Source: a virus
DNA length: 20,301 bases
IMG/VR virus record: IMGVR_UViG_3300037847_001396
Coordinates: 1-20,301 of that record
Direction: 5' to 3' (one strand)
This document shows positions 1 through 6,547 of this stretch, one piece after another; within the stretch, counting starts at the first letter, position 1, and each line of letters starts with the position of its first letter. The notes below the pieces were generated by a model. The model saw only the letters and a program-made list of their open reading frames with translations, made no database searches and was not told where the DNA came from. A program made the translations under genes and the position numbers.

Positions 1-1
1 G

Positions 2-64
2 TTGCTTCTAATTCTAGGTATTTGCATTATGGAAAACAAGGAGATAGATTATTATGGGTATTAG
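2..64 (+). CDS. Possible C-terminal end of an upstream membrane protein gene (partial at window start)
   Basis: One frame is open from the left edge to a TAG at 62-64. It gives a hydrophobic stretch (LLLILGICIM) followed by a short polar tail ending in YYGY. It would overlap the small terminase start by 11 bases, the same overlap and nearly the same ending (WYGY) seen where the small membrane gene at 529-753 meets the large terminase. Only 20 codons are visible, so this is a weak inference. A second frame is also open here, to 162, but overlaps the terminase deeply and is less likely. Function unknown. Confidence 0.3.
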   Translation: MLLILGICIMENKEIDYYGY

Positions 65-422
65 AGGACCAAAACCAGGAACTCCAAGAGTTGGAGGAAG
101 AGAAAAAGGTACACCCAACAAGAAAACTGTTGAGTTGCAAGATAGAGTCAAGAAGTTTATGAAAGAACAAGGCATAACTAACTTTGACCCATTAGTCGCA
201 CTTGCTGGTATTGCAGTGGACAAAGCAACTCCTTTGAAATTAAAAGTTGAATCGCTAAAAGAATTAGCACAATACTTGCATCCAAAGAGAAGAGCAGTGG
301 AAATAAGTGGTGAACAAACTATAAATGTACAAGAAAAGGAGAAGAAACTAAAAGAAATAGACGATCTATTAGATAAGATAGAGGAAAAGAAAATAACGCA
401 AAATCCTGAATCATTGAATTAG
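54..422 (+). CDS. Terminase small subunit-like DNA-packaging protein
   Basis: This 122-aa basic protein opens with a Gly/Pro/Arg-rich segment (MGIRGPKPGTPRVGGREKGT, then PNKKT), of the kind seen at the start of many phage small terminase proteins. A helical middle follows (about residues 25-75, with VALAGIAVDKATPLKLKVESL), then a Lys/Glu-rich C-terminus that probably forms a coiled coil (about 90-115). In this family the small subunit binds the packaging site on phage DNA and directs the large subunit to it. An AAGGAG ribosome site at 38-43 supports the ATG. Its place just upstream of the large terminase fits. The call rests on the N-terminal motif and context; sequence conservation in this family is low, so a search could also return 'hypothetical'. 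Confidence 0.7.
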   Translation: MGIRGPKPGTPRVGGREKGTPNKKTVELQDRVKKFMKEQGITNFDPLVALAGIAVDKATPLKLKVESLKELAQYLHPKRRAVEISGEQTINVQEKEKKLKEIDDLLDKIEEKKITQNPESLN

Positions 423-512
423 TAAACTGTGTTTGCAAATTTTCAGTATCCAGAACTTGCTAAATAGGTATTATAGAAAAAATTTTTATTTTTTTATTTG
501 CCGAAGGAAAAT

Positions 513-518
513 GGAGGG
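513..518 (+). promoter_or_regulatory. Ribosome binding site that sets the start of the small membrane gene
   Basis: GGAGGG lies 10 bases before the ATG at 529. The longer reading frame would begin with a TTG at 433 and run through a very A/T-rich stretch with no ribosome site, and an ATG at 511 sits only two bases after an AAGGA. This site favours the start at 529. Confidence 0.55.
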
Positions 519-528
519 ATATGCTAAT

Positions 529-753
529 ATGCTAATATTTCGTTGGGTTGCGTTCCTTATTGCATTTGTGTCTGTGTATATTTTAATAACACCCAATACA
601 CAGTGGCAATGGTTAGGATGGTCAATAGGATCTGTATCTTGTGTAATGTGGATTAGATTTGCATTTATGGATAAAGATTGGGCAAGGTTTTGTATGGAGT
701 TAATGTATTTTGTACTTGCTATATGGGGTGTTATAAATTGGTATGGATATTAA
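529..753 (+). CDS. Small three-helix membrane protein between the terminase genes
   Basis: This 74-aa, very hydrophobic and Trp-rich protein has three likely membrane segments, at about residues 4-21, 27-46 and 53-71, joined by short polar loops (TPNTQWQ and FMDKDWA). I do not recognise it firmly. The spacing of W, G and N/W residues (WLGWSIGS, then MWIRFAF, then IWGVINW) resembles tiny PnuC/YgjV-like three-helix proteins of bacteria and phages, which is only an inference. Its last 11 bases overlap the start of the large terminase, so the two are probably translationally coupled. The frame extends upstream to a TTG at 433, but the start at 529 has a proper ribosome site. A membrane gene between the two terminase genes is unusual; a lysis, transport or superinfection role is possible but unproven. 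Confidence 0.7.
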   Translation: MLIFRWVAFLIAFVSVYILITPNTQWQWLGWSIGSVSCVMWIRFAFMDKDWARFCMELMYFVLAIWGVINWYGY

Positions 754-2005
754 AGAATTATTAAAAGATTTACCAGAATCAGAAATAGACAAAAGACTTT
801 TTAGATTAAAGTGGTTAAACTTGGCTAGACCAAAACAGCTGACACCAAAAGGCGACTGGTCTATATGGCTTATATTAGCTGGGAGGGGATGGGGAAAAAC
901 ATTAACAGGTGCACAAGACATGGCTTGGTTTGCATTAAAAAATCCAGATAGTCGTTTGGCTATCGTTGCACCAACCTTTGCCGATGGTCGAGACACTTGT
1001 ATTGAAGGAGAATCAGGTTTGTATTCAGTGCTTGATGAAAAGTTAATTGCAAACTATAATAGATCTTTGGGTGAATTAGTCTTGGTCAATGGTTCTAGAT
1101 TTAAAACATTCAGTTCAGATACACCAGAAAGATTAAGAGGTCCACAGCACCATAGAGTATGGTGTGACGAACTTGGTTCTTGGAAATATAGCGAAACATG
1201 GGATCAAATGATGTTTGGTTTAAGGTTGGGAGAAAGTCCTAAAGTAATTGTAACAACAACACCAAAACCAATACCATTAGTTAAAGATTTAGTAAAAAGA
1301 AAAGATACAATCATAACTCGTGGTTCAACATTTGAAAATGAAAAGAATTTAGCTGATTCAAGTTTAAAACAACTAAAAGAAAGATACGAAGGCACAAGAC
1401 TAGGTCGTCAAGAATTATACGCAGAAGTTCTAGAGGATGTATCTGGTAGTTTATGGAGCAGAGACTTAATTGAGAAGTCTATGATGAAGTACAATGAAAA
1501 ACTACCAGATATGAAAAGAATAGTTATAGCAGTTGACCCAGCAGTAACTGCAAATAAAAATTCTGACGAAACTGGTATTGTTGTTTGTGGTATAGATTTT
1601 CAGGGCAAGTATTATATACTAAATGACATATCAGGTAAATACTCTCCTGATGCTTGGGCAAAGAAAGTTGTAGAAGCATATGAAAGTTATAAAGCAGATA
1701 AAGTTATTGCTGAAGTAAACAATGGTGGTGATTTAGTTGAAAGAGTTGTAAAAACACAACACGAAAGTGTAAGTTATAAATCTGTAAGAGCAACTCGTGG
1801 TAAGTTTGTTCGTGCTGAACCTATTGCTGCATTGTATGAACAAAAAAGAGTTAAACATTTAGAAAGATTTAGTTTATTAGAAGACCAACTATGTAGTTAT
1901 AATCCAGAAATAACAAAACAATCGCCTGACAGATTGGATGCATTAGTTTGGGGACTAACAGAGTTAAGTGCTAGGTCAGGTATAGCAAGTTGGAAGATAT
2001 CATGA
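743..2005 (+). CDS. terL: Terminase large subunit (packaging ATPase and nuclease)
   Basis: At 420 aa this is full length for a compact large terminase. The N-terminal ATPase has a Walker A motif AGRGWGKT (residues 46-53), a Walker B motif RVWCDE (138-143, catalytic Glu 143) and a coupling TTTP motif (171-174). The C-terminal RNase H-like nuclease shows the expected acids: Asp 265 in VIAVDPA, Glu 324 in IAEVNNGGD and Asp 399 in PDRLDALVWG. The enzyme docks on the portal, pumps DNA into the prohead and cuts the concatemer. The pattern resembles the COG5323 group that includes the gene transfer agent terminase of alphaproteobacteria. The start overlaps the upstream membrane gene by 11 bases, and the stop overlaps the next gene's ATG by four (ATGA). 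All key residues are present. Confidence 0.97.
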   Translation: MDIKELLKDLPESEIDKRLFRLKWLNLARPKQLTPKGDWSIWLILAGRGWGKTLTGAQDMAWFALKNPDSRLAIVAPTFADGRDTCIEGESGLYSVLDEKLIANYNRSLGELVLVNGSRFKTFSSDTPERLRGPQHHRVWCDELGSWKYSETWDQMMFGLRLGESPKVIVTTTPKPIPLVKDLVKRKDTIITRGSTFENEKNLADSSLKQLKERYEGTRLGRQELYAEVLEDVSGSLWSRDLIEKSMMKYNEKLPDMKRIVIAVDPAVTANKNSDETGIVVCGIDFQGKYYILNDISGKYSPDAWAKKVVEAYESYKADKVIAEVNNGGDLVERVVKTQHESVSYKSVRATRGKFVRAEPIAALYEQKRVKHLERFSLLEDQLCSYNPEITKQSPDRLDALVWGLTELSARSGIASWKIS

Positions 2006-2796
2006 TAAATTTAAAAACACCAAAACAAAAATTAGCAGAGTGGGCATTACAAAATAGGATGCGTAGAAATTTTGAGGTAAAACTTGCTAATTCTATGAAA
2101 AAAGAAATAAATCGTACTGCTTCTGAAGTTTCTGCTGCATATATGATATCTGGTCGTCAAAGTATAGGCATTTATTCAAGACAACACTTTGCAAGAGTAA
2201 AAAATCTAATATTTACACATTGGAAAGCAGTAACAGATACTTTTAGGTCAAGAATACTATCTCAAATAAGATTATTACAAGAAACAGAAAGAAAAGAATA
2301 TGAAGATGAATTTGATAAACAATTTGAAAGTTTTCTGTTTACTTATGGCTCGGAAAAGGTTACTAATATAAGTTCCACTACTATGGCAAATATTCGTAGT
2401 GCTATAGATAGTGCGCAGACAGATGGACTTGATGTCGTATCAACTGCAAGAAGAATCACAGAACTAACTGCAATTAGTTCTATAACCAGAGCAGTATTAA
2501 TCGCTAGAACAGAAACTCATCAAGCTGCAAATTATGCAAACTTTACAAGTCTTGATGTAGTAAACATTCCTGAAACAACAAAGGAGTGGGTGGCTGTTAA
2601 TGATGCTCGAACGAGAGATGACCATAGTATTGCCAATGGTCAAGTAGTTTCTAAAAATGGAGACTTTGTCGTTGGTGGTGCGGTGTTGAGATATCCTGGA
2701 GATCCTTTAGGACCACCTCAACAAGTTATTAATTGTAGGTGCACATTTGTTGTTAATGTACCTGAACCAGACTTTGGAGGGTTTGAAGATGAATAA
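2002..2796 (+). CDS. Minor head protein, Mu F / SPP1 gp7-like
   Basis: The C-terminal part of this 264-aa protein carries the hallmarks of the phage head morphogenesis domain (Mu F family): ARTETH (168-173), Trp 196, DARTRDDH (201-208), a Gly/Pro segment (LRYPGDPLGP, 229-238) and the terminal Cys motif NCRC (244-247). The N-terminal two thirds are mainly helical. In Mu and SPP1, members are minor head proteins associated with the portal during assembly. Here the gene directly follows the large terminase, while the portal gene lies about 14 kb away. The frame also allows a TTG at 1990, but the ATG at 2002 overlaps the terminase stop as ATGA, which I prefer. A C-terminal tail DFGGFEDE follows the domain and also encodes the ribosome site for the next small gene. 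Confidence 0.9.
   Translation: MINLKTPKQKLAEWALQNRMRRNFEVKLANSMKKEINRTASEVSAAYMISGRQSIGIYSRQHFARVKNLIFTHWKAVTDTFRSRILSQIRLLQETERKEYEDEFDKQFESFLFTYGSEKVTNISSTTMANIRSAIDSAQTDGLDVVSTARRITELTAISSITRAVLIARTETHQAANYANFTSLDVVNIPETTKEWVAVNDARTRDDHSIANGQVVSKNGDFVVGGAVLRYPGDPLGPPQQVINCRCTFVVNVPEPDFGGFEDE
2776..2780 (+). promoter_or_regulatory. Ribosome binding site for the 44-aa membrane peptide
   Basis: GGAGG lies eight bases before the ATG at 2789, inside the last codons of the minor head gene. Its strength and ideal spacing are the main reason to accept the short downstream frame as a gene. Confidence 0.65.
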
Positions 2797-2923
2797 AATA
2801 TTTGATTGGGTTTGGAATCCATTAAAGAGCCTTTATAACTTTTGGAGCAAAACTTTATCTAAAAAAGGAAAGTTAGCTGTCGCAGTAGTAGCAGCAATAA
2901 TATTAATTATAATTTTTTATTAG
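2789..2923 (+). CDS. 44-aa single-pass membrane peptide
   Basis: This short frame starts inside the end of the minor head gene (8-base overlap) and fills the otherwise empty gap before the protease gene. The peptide has an aromatic, amphipathic N-terminal half (MNKIFDWVWNPLKSLYNFW), a basic hinge (SKTLSKKGK) and one C-terminal membrane helix (AVAVVAAIILIIIF, about residues 29-43) ending three bases before the protease frame opens. A strong GGAGG at 2776-2780 with eight-base spacing supports translation. I do not recognise a family. The shape, a cytoplasmic amphipathic segment then one helix, could fit a holin-like or capsid-associated membrane peptide, but nothing shows a function. It is short enough that gene callers will often miss it. 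Confidence 0.7.
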   Translation: MNKIFDWVWNPLKSLYNFWSKTLSKKGKLAVAVVAAIILIIIFY

Positions 2924-2932
2924 TAAATGAAC

Positions 2933-2937
2933 GAGGT
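2933..2937 (+). promoter_or_regulatory. Ribosome binding site that favours the protease start at 2945
   Basis: GAGGT lies seven bases before the ATG at 2945. The alternative ATG at 2927 has only A/T-rich sequence before it and no recognisable site, although coupling to the upstream stop at 2923 could still allow its use. Confidence 0.5.
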
Positions 2938-2944
2938 CAACCCA

Positions 2945-3958
2945 ATGGAAGAAAAGTATCACAAAAAACCTAAAGACAAAGATAAAGATAAAAAGAAACC
3001 AAAAATGAAAGAAGAAGTCGCAAAAGACACTTACGACAATCCAGGAGAAGCAGCAGCCAGAGCAAAAGAAATAGGTTGCACAGGTATTCATACTAGAGAC
3101 GGAAAATTTATGCCATGTAAAACTCATGGTGATTATATGGAAGCAGTTTCAAAAGAAACAGACAAGTATGGTAAGAAACCTAAAGACAAAAAAGAAGATG
3201 ACTATGAATGTGATTGTGGTGCTGAAAATGAAAAATGTTTATGTGAGCATTCTGACTATGATGAATTAGATGAAAAAGATTGGGTTGACCAAAGCATAGC
3301 AGACAAAGGACAAAGACAAGTTTACGAATGTGAAATTAAAACTCAAGGCGATGCAGAAGGAGAGTTTGAAGGATATGCTTCAACTTTTGGTAATGTAGAT
3401 AAAGGTAATGATGTTGTCGTCAATGGAGCATTCAGAAAAAGTTTAAGAAGAAGACCTTACAATAAAGTTAAATTATTATATCAACATCGTACTGATGAAC
3501 CAATAGGAGTTTTCAAAGGTATGAGAGAAGATGAAAATGGTTTATATGTAAAAGGTCAATTAGCAATGGGTACTCAAAAAGGTCGAGAAGTTTACGAACT
3601 TATGAAGATGGGTGCACTTGATGCTATGTCAATCGGTTTTAAGGCAGATCCTAAATCTCAATCTTACGACGAAAGAAGAAGAAAAAGATTTTTAAGGGAT
3701 GTTGACCTTATGGAAGTTTCCCTCGTAACCTTTCCGATGAACGACAAAGCTGTTGTTCATCAGGTAAAGGGTGCGGATCGAACAATTCGTGAATGGGAAG
3801 TTCTTTTGCGGGATGTAGGAGATTTATCACGAATGGAATCAAAGATTGCTGCGAAAGCAGTAGTCGATGCTCTTGAGCAACGAGAGGTTGCTGAAGACTT
3901 TGGTGATGTGTTAGAATCAATAGAAAAAGTAAAGAAAGTCTTAACAACAAACAATTGA
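2945..3958 (+). CDS. Prohead maturation protease (HK97 U35 type) with Cys/His-rich N-terminal extension
   Basis: Numbered from the ATG at 2945, the protein has 337 aa (343 if the ATG at 2927 is used). The protease domain spans about residues 139-275: FEGYASTFGNVD, catalytic His 181 in LLYQHRTDEPIG, Ser 229 in ALDAMSIGF, and a conserved acid, Glu 257, in LMEVSLVTFPMN. This serine protease cuts the capsid N-terminal scaffold region during maturation. Before it lies a 130-residue extension that is not part of the family core. It has a Lys/Asp-rich stretch (7-25), then C45, H49, C58 and H61 in GCTGIHT and MPCKTH, then C89, C91, C98, C100 and H102 in ECDCG and CLCEH. These look like metal-binding clusters. 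I recall similar GC-GIH-MPC-TH segments in other phage head proteins. After the protease, a helical tail (about 276-335) may be scaffold-like. The DNA for the tail uses unusual codons. Confidence 0.93.
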   Translation: MEEKYHKKPKDKDKDKKKPKMKEEVAKDTYDNPGEAAARAKEIGCTGIHTRDGKFMPCKTHGDYMEAVSKETDKYGKKPKDKKEDDYECDCGAENEKCLCEHSDYDELDEKDWVDQSIADKGQRQVYECEIKTQGDAEGEFEGYASTFGNVDKGNDVVVNGAFRKSLRRRPYNKVKLLYQHRTDEPIGVFKGMREDENGLYVKGQLAMGTQKGREVYELMKMGALDAMSIGFKADPKSQSYDERRRKRFLRDVDLMEVSLVTFPMNDKAVVHQVKGADRTIREWEVLLRDVGDLSRMESKIAAKAVVDALEQREVAEDFGDVLESIEKVKKVLTTNN

Positions 3959-3962
3959 CAAT

Positions 3963-3969
3963 AGGAGGT
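3963..3969 (+). promoter_or_regulatory. Strong ribosome binding site of the major capsid gene
   Basis: AGGAGGT, a full Shine-Dalgarno match, lies four bases before the ATG at 3974. It is the strongest site noticed in the window, as expected for the most abundant virion protein. The following decoration-like gene has a similar AGGAGG at 5202-5207. Confidence 0.75.
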
Positions 3970-3973
3970 CAAA

Positions 3974-5200
3974 ATGGCTGACAATGATAAAATCAAATCA
4001 GCGATCGAAAGTCTAGGAACTACTTTTGAAGAGTTCAAAAAGACTAACGACGACCGATTGGCTCAAATTGAAAGTAAAGGCTCTGCAGACCCATTAACTG
4101 AAGAGAAATTATCTAAAATCGAAAAAGATTTAGATAAAATCGAAGAAGTTAATCAAGCTGTAGTTAAAGCTGCAAACTCTCAAAAAGACCATGAGGAAAA
4201 ACTGGCTCGTATTGAAAAGATGTTGTCTAGACCTTTATCATCAAAGGACGATGTAGCAAAAGCTGATGAGCAGAAGGTTGCATTCGAATCTTACTTGAGA
4301 AAAGGTAAAGATGGCGTTGAACCAAACGAGTTAAAAGTTTTAACAGCATCTAACGACACAGCTGGAGGATATCTTGCTCCACCTGAATATGTTAGAGAAC
4401 TGACTAAAACTATAATAGAAATCTCACCAATCAGAAGCATTTCAAGAGTGAGAAGTACAACTAACAGATCTATTCAAATTCCAGAAAGAACAGGAACTTT
4501 TTCTGCTGTATTCGTAGCAGAGCAAGGAACTCGTTCTGAAACTACTGGTTATGCGACTGGTCTGAGAGAAATACCTACTCACGAAATGTATGCTTTGGTT
4601 GATATTTCAGAGCAAGAGTTAGAAGATTCAGTCTTCAATCTTGAGCAAGAAATGTCTGCAGAGTTCGGTGAGCAATTCGCAAAAGCAGAAGGTACTGCAT
4701 TTGTAAGTGGTAATGGTGTAGGAAAACCAGAAGGGTTTTTAACAAACTCTGAAATCGGCACAGTTAATTCAGGCAATGGTACTGCATTAACAGCTGATGG
4801 TTTAATTTCACTTTACCATGAGCCAAAAGCAGAGTACGCACAGAATGGTAGTTTCATTATGTCAAGAAGCACATTGGCTGCTGTTAGAAAATTAAAAACT
4901 TCTAGCAACGACTATGTCTTCCAAGCAGGTAATCAACTATCAGGTGGTATGGTGTCAACTATTTTAGGAGCACCATATGTTCAGGCAACTGACATGCCAG
5001 CTGTGGGTGCAGGTAATAAGCCAATCGCTTTCGGTGACTTTAGAAGAGGTTACATGATTGTTGACAGAGTAAACCTTGCGATCTTAAGAGATCCATTTAC
5101 TCAAGCAACTTCAGGTAATGTTAGATATGTTGCTAGAAAGAGAATAGGTGGACAAGTTATCTTACCAGAAGCAATCAAAACTCAAACAGTAAGTGCATAA
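3974..5200 (+). CDS. Major capsid protein, HK97 fold
   Basis: The 408-aa protein has the standard HK97 precursor layout. Residues 1 to about 90 are charged and helical, with heptad-like repeats (LTEEKLSKIEKDLDKIEE), matching the scaffolding delta domain that the protease removes. The mature shell domain follows, starting near LKVLTASNDTAGGYLAPPEY (120-139), with family features such as APPEYVREL, the E-loop and P-domain region SRVRSTTNRSIQIPE, and GNGVGKPEGFLTN. The cleavage site is not obvious; somewhere in 95-125 is an inference. It is placed directly after the protease and before a decoration-like gene, the usual order. Codon choice includes more C-ending codons than the fibre genes, consistent with high expression. 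Confidence 0.96.
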   Translation: MADNDKIKSAIESLGTTFEEFKKTNDDRLAQIESKGSADPLTEEKLSKIEKDLDKIEEVNQAVVKAANSQKDHEEKLARIEKMLSRPLSSKDDVAKADEQKVAFESYLRKGKDGVEPNELKVLTASNDTAGGYLAPPEYVRELTKTIIEISPIRSISRVRSTTNRSIQIPERTGTFSAVFVAEQGTRSETTGYATGLREIPTHEMYALVDISEQELEDSVFNLEQEMSAEFGEQFAKAEGTAFVSGNGVGKPEGFLTNSEIGTVNSGNGTALTADGLISLYHEPKAEYAQNGSFIMSRSTLAAVRKLKTSSNDYVFQAGNQLSGGMVSTILGAPYVQATDMPAVGAGNKPIAFGDFRRGYMIVDRVNLAILRDPFTQATSGNVRYVARKRIGGQVILPEAIKTQTVSA

Positions 5201-5212
5201 TAGGAGGAAACA

Positions 5213-5644
5213 ATGCAAGATCTTAAAAATAATATCGGAGTTGTTCAGTCTTTAGCACCAGCTGCAAGAGATGCAGATGCCAATGGCACAGGAGTAGATT
5301 TACAAGGTTTTGAATCTGCTACAGTTGTAATTGACATGGGTGCGGAAGGAATAACTTTATCAAGCACAAATAAGATTGAAATAGAGTTAGAGCATTCTGA
5401 CGATAATTCAACTTTCACTGATGTAACATCTTCAGCAGATGTAATTGGAGCAACACCAGATTCAAGTGGTGTAATTGCTACTTTTGATGATCCAGCTGAA
5501 GCACCAGCAATCGCTAGTGTTGGTTATATCGGTGGTAAAAGATACATTAGAGCAGTGGCTAACTTCTCTGGAACACATGGCACAGCGACGCCAATGTCAG
5601 TTTCAGTGATTAAAGGTCATGCTAGAAAAAATCCTGTATCTTAA
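5213..5644 (+). CDS. Capsid decoration / head-associated protein-like
   Basis: A 143-aa acidic, beta-rich protein follows the capsid gene at 12 bases, with a strong AGGAGG site. Recognisable segments are VVQSLAPAARDAD, VDLQGFESATVVIDMG, EHSDDNSTFTDV, GYIGGKRYIRAVA and the C-terminal VIKGHARKNPVS. I recall many phages with a protein of this pattern directly after the HK97-type capsid gene, usually annotated as hypothetical or head protein. A decoration or stabilising role on the capsid surface is inferred from position, size and composition, not from a catalytic motif. A hairpin immediately downstream probably marks the end of the high-expression capsid segment. Confidence 0.7.
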   Translation: MQDLKNNIGVVQSLAPAARDADANGTGVDLQGFESATVVIDMGAEGITLSSTNKIEIELEHSDDNSTFTDVTSSADVIGATPDSSGVIATFDDPAEAPAIASVGYIGGKRYIRAVANFSGTHGTATPMSVSVIKGHARKNPVS

Positions 5645-5654
5645 TAAATACTTT

Positions 5655-5684
5655 TGGATGGGGGAGCAACAAATCCCCCATTCA
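5655..5684 (+). terminator. G+C-rich hairpin after the capsid and decoration genes
   Basis: An 11-pair stem is formed by TGGATGGGGGA (5655-5665) and TCCCCCATTCA (5674-5684), with one G-T pair and an eight-base loop. It includes five consecutive G-C pairs in an otherwise A/T-rich genome. It lies in the 59-base gap after the decoration-like gene. No clear run of T follows the stem (TTAAATTAAGG), so it may act as a partial terminator, a transcript-end stabiliser or an attenuator rather than a classic intrinsic terminator. It is the only strong G+C-rich hairpin I noticed between genes. Confidence 0.6.
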
Positions 5685-5703
5685 TTAAATTAAGGAGAAT
5701 AAA

Positions 5704-5937
5704 ATGAAAATAAAAATGTTAGTCGGTGCAACTGGTTCAGCAAATCCTGAAGGCAGTGTTTCAATCAATTACAAAAAAGACGAAATTTATGATATGTCAG
5801 CAGATTGGCAACAAAAATTAGCAAATACTTTTATAAGCAATGATTTAGCAATGGAAGTAAAAGTGGAAGAAGTAAAAGAAGAAAAAATTGAAAAAGAAGA
5901 AAAAAAGACTAAAAAGAAAAAGAAAAGTATATTATAA
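5704..5937 (+). CDS. Small structural protein with Lys/Glu tail
   Basis: This 77-aa protein has a short N-terminal domain (MKIKMLVGATGSANPEGSV, then the segment YKKDEIYDMSADWQQKLANTF) followed by a tail made almost only of Lys, Glu and Val (about residues 50-75). Phages often carry a small protein of this shape near the capsid genes: a beta domain, an xVxE/D segment, then a charged tail. Its function is not known to me. AAGGAG at 5692-5697 supports the start. The stop shares one base with the next ATG (TAATG). It is the first gene after the hairpin, so it may be transcribed less than the capsid gene. Confidence 0.65.
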   Translation: MKIKMLVGATGSANPEGSVSINYKKDEIYDMSADWQQKLANTFISNDLAMEVKVEEVKEEKIEKEEKKTKKKKKSIL

Positions 5938-6311
5938 TGAGTACAGCAGGAATACATAATTTATTATGTGATCAAGGTGCGACATTTAGAAAAACACTAA
6001 CAATGTTTCAAAGTGATGGAACAACTGTAGTAGATTTAACTGGTTATTCAGCTAGAATGAAAATAAAAGATGAAGTTGGAGGAACATTGATTAAAAGTCT
6101 AACGAGTGCAACTAATGGTGGTTTAACTATTGGTGGCTCTGCTGGTAATGTTACTAATGGAGAGATAGATGTTTTAATTTCTGCTACTGATACTGCATCT
6201 TTTGCTGCTCCACAAACTGCTGTTTATGATTTAGAAATAGTAAGTAGTGGTGGTATAGTAGATAGAGTTTTACAAGGTAAATTTATTATAAATCCAGAGG
6301 TAACAGATTAA
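5937..6311 (+). CDS. Conserved beta-rich virion protein (baseplate-upper-protein N-domain-like)
   Basis: The 124-aa protein starts with CDQGATFRKTLTMFQSDG and continues with VDLTGYSARMKIKD, then NGGLTIGG, GEIDVLISATDTASF, AVYDLEIVS and a final GKFIINPEVTD. This arrangement (gap-free beta sandwich, 'DQGATF', 'DLTGYSARM', 'YDLEIV', 'PEVT') is one I recall in many phages as a small tail or baseplate-associated protein, resembling the N-terminal domain of baseplate upper proteins. It would serve as an adaptor rather than an enzyme. It has no ribosome site of its own and probably depends on coupling to the preceding gene through the TAATG overlap. It also shares one base with the next gene. Confidence 0.65.
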   Translation: MSTAGIHNLLCDQGATFRKTLTMFQSDGTTVVDLTGYSARMKIKDEVGGTLIKSLTSATNGGLTIGGSAGNVTNGEIDVLISATDTASFAAPQTAVYDLEIVSSGGIVDRVLQGKFIINPEVTD

Positions 6312-6535
6312 TGGCTAATCAAAGAAACACAGTCACAGTAACAGATACAGGGATAGTAAAAATTGTATCAGTTGGTACACAAGGACCAGCAGGAAGTTCT
6401 GCTTTCTTGGGTAAACCAATAGACCAAACTTCAACTGCAACAGGTAATGAATTATTGCAGTATAAAGCATCAGCAGGAGAATGGAAAGGCGTCACATCTC
6501 CTGATGGTTTAACAATAGACGCAGGAACATATTAG
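6311..6535 (+). CDS. Short collagen-like tail fibre adaptor
   Basis: A 74-aa protein with a beta-rich start (MANQRNTVTVTDTGIVKIVS), one collagen-like turn (GTQGPAGSSAF), then ELLQYKASAGEWKGV and the ending LTIDAGTY. Marine phages often carry a 'VSVGTQGPxG' protein in the fibre region, and longer versions have extended Gly-X-Y repeats. Here the collagen part is reduced to two or three triplets. The last seven residues (TIDAGTY) and the 24 bases coding for them are identical to the end of the next fibre gene, suggesting exchange or duplication. Two in-frame stops separate it from that gene. Probably an accessory or linker piece of the fibre. Confidence 0.6.
   Translation: MANQRNTVTVTDTGIVKIVSVGTQGPAGSSAFLGKPIDQTSTATGNELLQYKASAGEWKGVTSPDGLTIDAGTY
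6511..6534 (+). repeat. 24-bp direct repeat, copy 1
   Basis: The sequence encoding the C-terminal TIDAGTY of the short fibre gene, including the first two bases of the stop, is identical over 24 bases to 7663-7686 at the end of the next gene. Copies lie 1152 bases apart in direct orientation and in the same reading frame. Confidence 0.9.
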
Positions 6536-6547
6536 AAGGAGTGAGTC

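Noticed and set aside
423-512. Possible promoter or T-rich terminator in the 106-base gap after terS
   Set aside because: TTGCAA at 433 and TATTAT at 469 are about 30 bases apart, too far for a sigma-70 promoter, and the T runs are not preceded by a G+C-rich stem. I see no convincing site.
433-528. Longer N-terminus for the small membrane gene from a TTG at 433
   Set aside because: The stretch is A/T-rich, has no ribosome site, and would put a basic, aromatic leader before the first membrane helix; the GGAGGG at 513-518 fits the start at 529.
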